A stretch of 13,991 nucleotides of DNA from an uncultured Bacilli bacterium. Its GTDB lineage: Bacteria; Bacillota_I; Bacilli_A; RF39; UBA660. The notes under the pieces were generated by a model. It ran no database searches, was not told the DNA's origin, and saw only the letters and a program-made list of their open reading frames with translations. Both the position numbers and the translations under genes were made by a program. Of the stretch, positions 6,431-13,611 are shown in pieces; the first letter of the stretch is position 1, and each line of letters starts with the position of its first letter. The stretch is from positions 1 to 13,991 of the forward strand of contig CANQDN010000017.1 of the NCBI GenBank assembly GCA_947593275.1. The letters run 5' to 3'.

Positions 6431-7335
6431 TATTTAAAGATTTTTATCGCAAAAAAACGAGTCGTATCTATTTTATTATTCTAACTTTAATTTTAACATT
6501 CCTTTTAATTTTAAACTATAAAAGATTAGAATATATAAAAATAGGTAATGAAAAATTTATTACATCTACCATTGATATAGCAACTAAAGAAGATGTAACA
6601 GAAGAACTACTTAAAATAAAAAATATCAAAGAAGTAGAAACTGGCATTACTGGCTCTAATTATCCTTATAGAGCATCAAAAGAAGGTGGAATCTTTTACT
6701 TCAAAAACCCATCTTTAAAAGATAATGAAATTATAATGTATAGCCTTATCACCGATTATTTTAATAAAGATGGTAACATAATAGAAATACCCTATAAAGA
6801 TGAAACAATCTCATTTAAAGTAGATATGTATTTAGACGTCAATTATAAAGAAAATTATAAAATAGCGTATATAAGTGAAGAAATGTACAATAAATTACTT
6901 CCCAAAAAAGAATACTATTACTATACAATTAAATTAAATGATTGGTTTAAACACGCAAAAACTGAAAAAGAAATTTTAAAGAAAATAAATGTTGCAAAAT
7001 TAGATTTAGACGTTGATGAAATGTCAGATTATGGTCATATTGAAAATCACGAGCCCATCCTAAGTAGTTTTGATAGAGGCCCAAGTTTATATGAAGATTA
7101 TGTTACTCTATTTAACATCGTCTATGCTGTTTTTGGTATTATATTTTTAATTATTTTAATAGTAACAATCCATAACATCCTAATTGATGAAGAAAAAAGC
7201 ACTTATCTATATTACTGTTTAGGCTTTAATAACCAAAAAATAAAGACCAATAATTTAATCAAAGTCGGAAGCCTAATAATCCTTTCAATTCTAACATCTT
7301 CTATAATATTATTAATTTATACTATTTTATTTTAA
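6427..7335 (+). CDS. ABC transporter permease, FtsX-like, short C-terminus (second of two)
   Basis: A 302-residue partner permease. Membrane segment one is at about 13-30, an outer domain of about 200 residues follows, then segment two at about 229-252 and segment three at about 281-302, where the protein stops. Between segments two and three, YLYYCLGFNNQKIKTNNLIKV matches the coupling loop of the first permease (YGILKATGYTNKEI), so this is a divergent FtsX domain. The fourth segment seen in the first permease is missing, and no leftover coding for it is visible after the TAA at 7333-7335. The start is supported by GGAGGA 6 nt before the ATG and the ATGA overlap with the previous gene. With the ATPase and first permease it should make an asymmetric exporter in the cytoplasmic membrane. 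Confidence 0.82.
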   Translation: MIFKDFYRKKTSRIYFIILTLILTFLLILNYKRLEYIKIGNEKFITSTIDIATKEDVTEELLKIKNIKEVETGITGSNYPYRASKEGGIFYFKNPSLKDNEIIMYSLITDYFNKDGNIIEIPYKDETISFKVDMYLDVNYKENYKIAYISEEMYNKLLPKKEYYYYTIKLNDWFKHAKTEKEILKKINVAKLDLDVDEMSDYGHIENHEPILSSFDRGPSLYEDYVTLFNIVYAVFGIIFLIILIVTIHNILIDEEKSTYLYYCLGFNNQKIKTNNLIKVGSLIILSILTSSIILLIYTILF

Positions 7336-7342
7336 TAATATT

Positions 7343-7351
7343 TGTTATAAT
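7343..7351 (+). promoter_or_regulatory. Extended -10 promoter of trmB
   Basis: TGTTATAAT: TGN extension plus perfect TATAAT at 7346-7351, just after the permease stop codon, with no clear -35 box. The predicted start near 7358 leaves a leader of about 13 nt, with AAAGGA (7356-7361) at its very beginning. No terminator separates trmB from the ABC operon, so readthrough may also transcribe it. Confidence 0.55.
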
Positions 7352-7370
7352 ACAAAAAGGACGTGATTAA

Positions 7371-8009
7371 ATGGAATATAATAAAATAAAAAATGCTGAT
7401 AAAATAATTAGTAAATCACCATATCTAATAGTAAATCCCACCAACTATAAAAATAAATGGAAAGAACTATTTGGCAATAATAATCCCATAAATATTGAAC
7501 TTGGAATGGGTAGGGGAGAATTTATTATCAAAATGGCTCAAGCTAATCCCAAAATAAATTATATTGGTATTGAACTAGTTGATTCTCAAATGGTCAAAGC
7601 CGTTGATAGACTATCTAATCTAAATCTTCCTAATTTAAAATTAATTAATATGGACGCGAGAGACTTAGACCAAGTTTTTGGAAAAGAAATAGACACTATC
7701 TATCTAACATTTTCTGAACCATGGCCTAAAAAGATTGACGAAAAGAAACGATTCACTCACATAAGCTACTTAAAACTATATGACAAGATCTTTAAAAAAC
7801 ATAAACACATAATATTAAAAACCGACAACAAAGGCTTATTCGCCTATTCTCTAGAAACTTTATCCCAATATTGGTATACTTTTGAAAGAGTTAGTTTAGA
7901 TCTCCATCATAATGAAATTCCTATTCCCAATATTATGACCGACTTTGAAAAAAGATACTATGAAGAGGGTAGACCCATTTATTATTTAGATGCTAGATTT
8001 GATGAATAA
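7371..8009 (+). CDS. trmB: tRNA (guanine-N7)-methyltransferase
   Basis: A 212-residue SAM-dependent enzyme that makes 7-methylguanosine at position 46 in the tRNA variable loop. The SAM-binding motif ELGMGRGEF (about 43-51), the acidic GIE after beta strand 2 (66-68), MDARDL (94-99), the family-defining SEPWPKK (115-121), KRFTH (126-130), KTDN (150-153) and TDFEKRYYEEG (190-200) all match TrmB, at the normal length for Firmicutes. It acts in the cytoplasm on tRNA and is a housekeeping gene. The start is supported by AAAGGA about 9 nt upstream. It has its own promoter and a clear terminator, so it is a unit between the ABC operon and dinD. Confidence 0.96.
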   Translation: MEYNKIKNADKIISKSPYLIVNPTNYKNKWKELFGNNNPINIELGMGRGEFIIKMAQANPKINYIGIELVDSQMVKAVDRLSNLNLPNLKLINMDARDLDQVFGKEIDTIYLTFSEPWPKKIDEKKRFTHISYLKLYDKIFKKHKHIILKTDNKGLFAYSLETLSQYWYTFERVSLDLHHNEIPIPNIMTDFEKRYYEEGRPIYYLDARFDE

Positions 8010-8030
8010 GACAATTAACGTTGTCTTTTT
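8008..8030 (+). terminator. Rho-independent terminator of trmB
   Basis: AAGACAA (8008-8014) pairs with TTGTCTT (8021-8027) around the 6-nt loop TTAACG, followed by T residues to 8030. The stem starts in the last bases of the stop codon. Confidence 0.8.
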
Positions 8031-8045
8031 AAAACACTTAATATG

Positions 8046-8059
8046 CAAACATTTATTTG
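8046..8059. promoter_or_regulatory. LexA-box-like imperfect palindrome over the dinD -35 box (candidate)
   Basis: CAAACATTTATTTG has the 5-4-5 geometry of the Gram-positive SOS box CGAAC-N4-GTTCG and matches it at 7 of 10 defined positions. It overlaps the first bases of the TTGACA at 8057-8062, a position suited to repression. The match is weak and the DNA AT-rich, so this is a hypothesis only. Confidence 0.25.
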
Positions 8060-8085
8060 ACATACATATATTCTTATGATATAAT
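8057..8085 (+). promoter_or_regulatory. Perfect-consensus sigma-A promoter of dinD
   Basis: TTGACA at 8057-8062, a 17-bp spacer, and TATAAT at 8080-8085 preceded by TGA at 8077-8079. This is a full -35 and -10 consensus with the TGN extension, the only such complete promoter in the window. Transcription should begin near 8092, about 15 nt before the ATG at 8107. A promoter this strong usually needs a repressor. Confidence 0.85.
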
Positions 8086-8106
8086 CTAATCATAGGGGGA
8101 ATTGAA

Positions 8107-8928
8107 ATGAAAAATGAATTAGAAAAATATCAAGAAAAAACATTTGAAGAAATTAAACATTATGATGAGTATGGCAATGAATATTGGTGTGCAAGAGAAT
8201 TACAAGAGGTTTTGGGTTATAAAGAATGGCGATATTTTTTATCAGTTATTGAAAAAGCTCAAATAGCCTGTTCCCAAAGTAATAATGATATTAATTCCAA
8301 TTTTGGTGTAAACACCAAAATAGTAAAAACAGGAGTTTCTTCTAAAGCAGTAATTGATTATAAATTAAGTAGATATGCTTGTTACTTAATAGTCCAAAAT
8401 TCCAATCCAAAATATGAAACAGTTGCATTAGCTCAAACATATTTTGCCGTTCAAACTAGAAAAATTGAATTAACTGAAAAAGAATATAACCTACTTAATG
8501 AAGATGAAAAAAGATTATATCGCCGCATTCAAACAAGAGATGGTAATAAAGAATTATACAAAATAGCCAAAGAAAAAGGTGTAAAAAATTTTGATAGATT
8601 TACTAATGCTGGATATAAAGGGCTATATAATGGTGAAACCGCCGATGATATTGCCAAAAGAAAAGGCTTAAGATATCGAGAAGAAATACTAGATAATATG
8701 GGTAGTGTTGAATTAGGCGCTAATATATTTAGAATAACTCAAACTGAGAGTTTATTAGAAAAGCAAAACAAGCCTGATGAAATTATTGCCACCGATACTC
8801 ATTATAATGTAGGAAGAATAATAAGAGAAACGATGAAAAAATTAGGAACAACTATGCCTGAAGATTTGCCAACTCCTAAAAAATCTATTAAAGAATTAGA
8901 AAAAGAGAAGTTATTAAATAAAAATTAA
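8107..8928 (+). CDS. dinD: DinD-family DNA damage-inducible protein
   Basis: A 273-residue protein similar along its length to E. coli DinD. Shared segments include YWCARELQEVLGY (about 26-38, a BRO-N-like start), LSRYACYLIVQNSNP (87-101), AQTYFAVQTRK (109-119), GYKGLYNG (169-176), ILDNMGSVELGANIFRITQT (194-213), the HYNVGR motif and the C-terminal PEDLPTPKKSIKELE. In E. coli DinD is SOS-induced and antagonises RecA filaments in vitro; here the family is clear, the role inferred. The gene is often found in accessory or phage-like settings. It is bracketed by the trmB terminator upstream and a 133-bp gap downstream, with its own very strong promoter and a GGGGGA ribosome site about 6 nt before the ATG. 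It is the best candidate for a recently acquired or strongly regulated single gene in this window. Confidence 0.9.
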   Translation: MKNELEKYQEKTFEEIKHYDEYGNEYWCARELQEVLGYKEWRYFLSVIEKAQIACSQSNNDINSNFGVNTKIVKTGVSSKAVIDYKLSRYACYLIVQNSNPKYETVALAQTYFAVQTRKIELTEKEYNLLNEDEKRLYRRIQTRDGNKELYKIAKEKGVKNFDRFTNAGYKGLYNGETADDIAKRKGLRYREEILDNMGSVELGANIFRITQTESLLEKQNKPDEIIATDTHYNVGRIIRETMKKLGTTMPEDLPTPKKSIKELEKEKLLNKN

Positions 8929-9028
8929 TGCATAGCTTTAATGGTTCTGTACTGCTTACTATTATGCCACTCAAAATATGAAAGATAACAATAAATAAAA
9001 TTTACTCTATCCAACTAAGCCCCATACG

Positions 9029-9037
9029 TGTTATAAT
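9029..9037 (+). promoter_or_regulatory. Extended -10 promoter of the P-type ATPase gene
   Basis: TGTTATAAT: TGN extension plus perfect TATAAT at 9032-9037, with no -35 box at 16-18 bp. The predicted start near 9044 leaves about 18 nt before the ATG at 9062. The rest of the 133-bp gap after dinD (8929-9061) shows no gene or convincing terminator. Confidence 0.6.
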
Positions 9038-9061
9038 ATTTATACAAGGATAGATGATGTT

Positions 9062-11674
9062 ATGAAATGGTATAATTTAGATAATAACAAAGTTTTAAAA
9101 GAATTAAATACTGAAATGGAAGGACTAACAACAAAGGAGGCAACTAAAAGATTATCAACCTATGGTTTAAATAAACTACCTAAAAAGGAAACTGAAAGCT
9201 TTTTAAAAATTTTTATTCGTGGCCTATTTGATCCTTTAGTAATTCTTTTAATAATCACCGTTATTTTCTCATTTCTAATAAATGAAATAATTGATGCCTT
9301 TGTTATTATTTTTATTATTGTCCTAGATCTATTATTAGGAGCTTTTCAAGAATGGAAAGCCGAAAAAAATGCTGATAGTCTCTCCAAACTTATTAAAGTA
9401 AATGTTAAAACTAAAAGAGATAATAACTATATTTTATTAGACTCCGAATATTTAGTTCCTGGTGATATCATCGAATTAGAATCAGGTGCCAAAATTCCCA
9501 CGGATATTCGTATATTAACAAGTGATAATCTAACCGTAGATGAAAGCATTTTAACTGGTGAAAGTATAAATATTCCCAAAACTAATGAAACTCTAGAAGG
9601 TACTCTTCCTTTAAATAAAAGAAGCAACATGTTATATTCTGGCACTACTATTATAAAAGGAAGAGTAACAGGCGTTGTTATAGCAACTTCTCTTAACACC
9701 GAAATAGGTAAAATAGCAACCTCTCTTACTTATACTAAATCCTCCACTTCTCCTCTAACAATAAGAATGAATAAATTCTCCAAACAAATAAGCCTTTTAA
9801 TAATTATTATAAGTATCTTAATCGCTTATATATTATATTTAAAAGGTATACCTCGAAGTGAAATATTCTTATCTGTTATTGCTCTTGCCGTTTCTGCTAT
9901 GCCTGAAGGTTTACCTCTTGCTTTAACTATGGCTTTAACTATCGGCTCTAATCGGATGGCCAAAAAACAAGTTATTGTAAAACGCTTAAATGCTGTCGAA
10001 AGTTTAGGCAGTTGTACCGTTATTGCTTCAGATAAAACTGGCACTCTCACCTTAAATGAACAAAAAGCTTGCTTAATTTCTCTACCAGATAATACAACTG
10101 TTGATCTAACTACTGATTTAAATTATAACGAAAAAGTAACAGAAATAGCCACTTTAGGTTATATAAATAATGAAGCTTTAAAAAGTAAAGATAATACCTA
10201 TATTGGTGATACTATTGATATAGCCTTTTTAAAACTTGCTACTAACCTAAAAATAAAAACCAATACTCTTACTATATTAAAAAGAATACCTTATGAATCT
10301 GAAAATGGTTATTCTGCTGTATTCTATGAAACTAATGGCAAAACATATGTTACTGTAAAAGGTGCTTTAGAAAAAGTTTTAGCCTTTTCTAAATATATGA
10401 ATACTAATAAAACTAAAATTAATAAAGAATTAATTCAAGAACAAAACAATCATCTAGCTAGTTTAGGTTATCGTTTAATCGCTGTTGCAAGTGGTGAAAT
10501 AAAAATAAAAACTCCCACCAAATATGACCTCTCATTAGTTAAAGATTTAATATATAAAGGTTTAGTTGCCTTTCAAGATCCAATTAGAGAGGATGCTAAA
10601 AATTCCATAAAAGAATGTCTAAACGCAGGCATCAAAGTTTTAATGATTACTGGCGACCAACCTCTAACTGCTTATTCTATTGGTAAATCTCTTGGCTTAA
10701 TCACCAATAAAAAAGAAATATCCACGAGTTACGAACTTGAAAAAGAATTAAAAAAAGGAGAACAATCTTTTTGTGAATATATTAAAACTAAAACAGTTTT
10801 TAGTGAAGTAACCCCTTTAAATAAATTAGAAATAGTAAACGCTTTAAAGAAAAATGGCGAATTTGTCGCTGTAACCGGTGATGGTGTAAATGACGCTCCA
10901 GCCCTAAAAGCCGCTAACATTGGTGTTGCAATGGGAAGTGGCACCGATATTGCTAAAGAAACATCTTCTATGATTTTGCAAAATGATGACTTTACTTCTC
11001 TAGTTGAAGGTATCAAAGAAGGAAGAAATGCCTATAATAATATTCGTAAGGTTTGTTATTTTCTTATCTCTTGTGGTCTAGCAGAAGTTTTATTCTTTGT
11101 TTTATCCGTTATATTTAATTTACCTATGCCTCTTGTTGCTATTCAACTTTTATGGCTCAATCTCGTAACGGACGGGCTTCAAGATTTCTCTTTATCATTT
11201 GAAAAAATGGAGGATAATATCATGACTGCCAAACCTCGCGACCCTAAAGAAAATCTTTTCAATAAAGAACTATTAAAAGAAGTCTTAATATCAGGACTTA
11301 CTATGGGCCTTCTAGTTTTTCTCGTTTGGTATTATTTATTAAGTAAAAATATGGAAGTAACCATTGCTCGTGGTTATATCATGTGTCTTATGGTTTTCCT
11401 CCAAAATATGCATGCTTTAAACTGCCGAAGTGAATGTAAATCTCTCACTAAAATACCTATTTGGGGTAATCCTTCCTTAATAATTACTATCGTAACTTCA
11501 ATATTACTTCAAATAATTATTATGGAAATCCCTCTTTTAAGTAATATACTAGAAACTCATTCCATTCCTTTTTCAAGTTTAATTTATTTATTTCTTCTTT
11601 CTTTAACAATTATACTAGTTATTGAAATATATAAACTCTTGAAAAAGAATTATCAAAAAAATATATCAAATTAA
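9062..11674 (+). CDS. P2-type cation-transporting ATPase (probably Ca2+)
   Basis: An 870-residue complete P-type ATPase that exports cations using ATP. It has an N-terminal cation-ATPase domain (about 1-45), membrane pairs near 57-73 and 76-95, actuator motif TGES (165-168), TM4 motif PEGLP (281-285), phosphorylation motif DKTGTLT (Asp 324), nucleotide-domain KGA (433-435), DPIR (506-509), TGD (530-532), hinge TGDGVND (605-611) and six C-terminal membrane segments. Ion-site residues like SERCA are Glu 282 in TM4, Glu 675 in TM5, and Asn 700, Thr 703 and Asp 704 in TM6 (NLVTDG). The position matching SERCA Asn768 is Gly (CGLAEV), and TDGLQDFSLSFE departs from the usual TDGLPA. Ca2+ is the best guess, likely with one site; Na+ or Mn2+ are not excluded. 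AAGGA lies 11 nt before the ATG. Confidence 0.92.
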   Translation: MKWYNLDNNKVLKELNTEMEGLTTKEATKRLSTYGLNKLPKKETESFLKIFIRGLFDPLVILLIITVIFSFLINEIIDAFVIIFIIVLDLLLGAFQEWKAEKNADSLSKLIKVNVKTKRDNNYILLDSEYLVPGDIIELESGAKIPTDIRILTSDNLTVDESILTGESINIPKTNETLEGTLPLNKRSNMLYSGTTIIKGRVTGVVIATSLNTEIGKIATSLTYTKSSTSPLTIRMNKFSKQISLLIIIISILIAYILYLKGIPRSEIFLSVIALAVSAMPEGLPLALTMALTIGSNRMAKKQVIVKRLNAVESLGSCTVIASDKTGTLTLNEQKACLISLPDNTTVDLTTDLNYNEKVTEIATLGYINNEALKSKDNTYIGDTIDIAFLKLATNLKIKTNTLTILKRIPYESENGYSAVFYETNGKTYVTVKGALEKVLAFSKYMNTNKTKINKELIQEQNNHLASLGYRLIAVASGEIKIKTPTKYDLSLVKDLIYKGLVAFQDPIREDAKNSIKECLNAGIKVLMITGDQPLTAYSIGKSLGLITNKKEISTSYELEKELKKGEQSFCEYIKTKTVFSEVTPLNKLEIVNALKKNGEFVAVTGDGVNDAPALKAANIGVAMGSGTDIAKETSSMILQNDDFTSLVEGIKEGRNAYNNIRKVCYFLISCGLAEVLFFVLSVIFNLPMPLVAIQLLWLNLVTDGLQDFSLSFEKMEDNIMTAKPRDPKENLFNKELLKEVLISGLTMGLLVFLVWYYLLSKNMEVTIARGYIMCLMVFLQNMHALNCRSECKSLTKIPIWGNPSLIITIVTSILLQIIIMEIPLLSNILETHSIPFSSLIYLFLLSLTIILVIEIYKLLKKNYQKNISN

Positions 11675-11683
11675 GTAAATTTA

Positions 11684-11692
11684 TGTTTTAAT
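11684..11692 (+). promoter_or_regulatory. Weak candidate extended -10 of asnB
   Basis: TGTTTTAAT matches the TGN-extended -10 pattern of the other units with one mismatch in the hexamer (TTTAAT). It ends 16 nt before the asnB ATG, which is closer than elsewhere. Co-transcription with the ATPase gene across the 34-nt gap is equally possible. Confidence 0.25.
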
Positions 11693-11708
11693 TAAGTAGG
11701 TGATAACA

Positions 11709-13538
11709 ATGTGTGGTTTTTGTGGATACATAAATAAAAAAGAAAAAGATACTAACATAATTAAAGAAATGAGTAAAAAAATTATTCATCGTGGCCCTGA
11801 TAGTGAAGGCTTTTATTGCGATGAACTTCTTAACATGGCTTTTCGCCGTTTAAGTATAATTGATTTAAATACAGGTAATCAACCAATTTATAATGAAAAT
11901 AACGATTTAGTTATTATGTTTAATGGTGAAATATATAACTATCAAGAAATAAAAAAAGATTTAATTGAAAAAGGTCATATATTTAAAACTGAAACCGATA
12001 CAGAAGTAATTCTCCATGGTTATGAAGAATATGAAGAAAAAATAGTAAATAAATTAAGAGGAATGTTTGCTTTTGTAATTTGGAATATTAAAACCAAAGA
12101 ATTATTCGCCGCCAGGGATATTTTTGGCATCAAACCCTTTTATTATGCTTTTATGAATGATACTTTTTTCTTTGGTAGTGAAATAAAATCTTTTTTACCT
12201 AATCCTAATTTTATTAAAGAAGTAAATAATGAAGCTTTAAAAATCTATCTTAACTTCCAATATAATCCCTTAAATGAAACTTTCTTTCGTGGTGTTTATA
12301 AACTAGAACCTCGTCATTATTTAAAATATAAAGATGGCTCTATTGAAATAAAAGAATATTTTAATTATTTATATGAACCCAATAAAAAAGTTTCTCTAAA
12401 AGATACAGTTAAAAAAATTAATACTGAAATTACTTCATCAGTTAAATATCATAAAATAAGCGATGTTAAAGTTGGCGCCTTCTTAAGTTCTGGTATTGAC
12501 TCATCTTATATTGTTTCTTTACTAAAACCTGATACTACTTTTACGGTAGGTTTTGAAAATCTTGGCTTTAATGAAATAGATGCCGCGAAACATTTAAGCG
12601 AATTATTAAATATAACTAATAAAAATGAAGTAATAAATCCTGATGCTTTTTTTGAAGTTTTGCCTAAAGTTCAATATCATTCTGATGAACCTCACGCGAA
12701 CTTATCAAGTGTTCCTCTTTATTTTTTAAGTGCTCTTGCCAAAAAAGATGTAACAGTAGTTTTATCCGGTGAAGGTGCTGATGAATTATTCGGTGGCTAT
12801 CAAACTTATGATAATAGTATTATCCTGCGAGCTTATCGCCATTTACCAACCTTTATTCGTAAGTTTAATCTAAAAGTTGCTCAAAAATTACCTAATATTA
12901 AAGGTAAAAGCTTCTTTATAAGAGGTTCAAAAACCTTAAGTGAGTCTTATATTGGTCAAGCAAATATTTTTAGTGATGAAGAAGCAAATAATATTTTAAC
13001 TAGTAAATATCAAAATCAAACTAAAGCAAGTGATATAACTAAACCATACTTTGACGCAACCAAAGGCTTAGATGAAGTAACAAGAATGCAATACGTTGAT
13101 ATGAACCTTTGGCTTCCTAATGATATTTTACTTAAAGCCGATAAAATAACGATGGCTCATTCCTTAGAACTTCGAGTTCCCTATTTAGATAAAGAAGTCT
13201 TTAAATTAAGCTTAACTTTACCTAAAAAATATAAAATTCATAAAAAAGTAAGTAAACTAGCACTAAGAGAAGCTGCCAAAGAAAAAATCCCTGAAGAATG
13301 GTTCAATCGTCCAAAACTAGGTTTCCTTGTTCCATTTAAAGAATACTTAAAAGAAGATAAATATTATAATATCATAAAAGAAGAATTTGAAAGTGATTAT
13401 GTAAATGAATTTTTTGATCAATCTAAACTTTTAAATCTTTTAGAAGACCATAAAAATGGTAAAATATCTGCCCATCGTAAAATATATACAATTTATTCAT
13501 TTCTTCTTTGGTATAAAGAATATTTTATCAAAAATTAA
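11709..13538 (+). CDS. asnB: Asparagine synthetase, glutamine-hydrolysing
   Basis: A 609-residue class II amidotransferase that makes asparagine from aspartate, glutamine and ATP in the cytoplasm. The ATG at 11709 gives MCGFCGY, placing the catalytic cysteine second so that it becomes the N-terminal nucleophile; an in-frame GTG at 11700 would bury it and is rejected. AGGTG sits 6 nt before this ATG. Glutaminase motifs are HRGPDS (27-32), FRRLSIIDL, NGEIYNY (72-78) and ETDTEV; then come ARDIFGIKPFYY, the ATP PP-loop SSGIDSS (260-266), SGEGADELFGGY (343-354) and SLELRVPYLD. Length fits Firmicute AsnB/AsnO types. The PP-loop has Ser for the more common first Gly (SGGxDSS). It follows the ATPase gene by 34 nt and ends in a strong terminator. 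Confidence 0.96.
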   Translation: MCGFCGYINKKEKDTNIIKEMSKKIIHRGPDSEGFYCDELLNMAFRRLSIIDLNTGNQPIYNENNDLVIMFNGEIYNYQEIKKDLIEKGHIFKTETDTEVILHGYEEYEEKIVNKLRGMFAFVIWNIKTKELFAARDIFGIKPFYYAFMNDTFFFGSEIKSFLPNPNFIKEVNNEALKIYLNFQYNPLNETFFRGVYKLEPRHYLKYKDGSIEIKEYFNYLYEPNKKVSLKDTVKKINTEITSSVKYHKISDVKVGAFLSSGIDSSYIVSLLKPDTTFTVGFENLGFNEIDAAKHLSELLNITNKNEVINPDAFFEVLPKVQYHSDEPHANLSSVPLYFLSALAKKDVTVVLSGEGADELFGGYQTYDNSIILRAYRHLPTFIRKFNLKVAQKLPNIKGKSFFIRGSKTLSESYIGQANIFSDEEANNILTSKYQNQTKASDITKPYFDATKGLDEVTRMQYVDMNLWLPNDILLKADKITMAHSLELRVPYLDKEVFKLSLTLPKKYKIHKKVSKLALREAAKEKIPEEWFNRPKLGFLVPFKEYLKEDKYYNIIKEEFESDYVNEFFDQSKLLNLLEDHKNGKISAHRKIYTIYSFLLWYKEYFIKN

Positions 13539-13539
13539 T

Positions 13540-13573
13540 AAACTTATTTAGAAAAACTTTAAATAAGTTTTTT
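13540..13573 (+). terminator. Rho-independent terminator of asnB
   Basis: AAACTTATTT (13540-13549) and AAATAAGTTT (13561-13570) are perfect complements, and three further pairs (one G-T) shrink the loop to about 5 nt. T residues follow to 13573, continuing T-rich. Confidence 0.82.
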
Positions 13574-13577
13574 CTTT

Positions 13578-13586
13578 TGCTATAAT
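13578..13586 (+). promoter_or_regulatory. Extended -10 promoter of the last gene
   Basis: TGCTATAAT: TGN extension plus perfect TATAAT at 13581-13586, right after the asnB terminator. Any -35 would fall inside the terminator stem and is not recognisable. The predicted start near 13593 gives a leader of about 19 nt. Confidence 0.6.
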
Positions 13587-13611
13587 AAAAATATCTTTTA
13601 GAGGTGATTTT

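Noticed and set aside
4609..7335. BceAB-type bacitracin exporter
   Set aside because: BceB is one permease with ten membrane segments; here there are two shorter FtsX-like proteins, and the upstream kinase is not the short intramembrane BceS type.
8930..8968. GCATA and TATGC as a possible hairpin after dinD
   Set aside because: The arms are only 5 bp with a loop of about 30 nt and no T-run follows, so a terminator is not supported.
11700..11708. GTG at 11700 as the asnB start
   Set aside because: It would add three residues before the catalytic Cys, which must be residue 2, and it falls within the AGGTG ribosome site.
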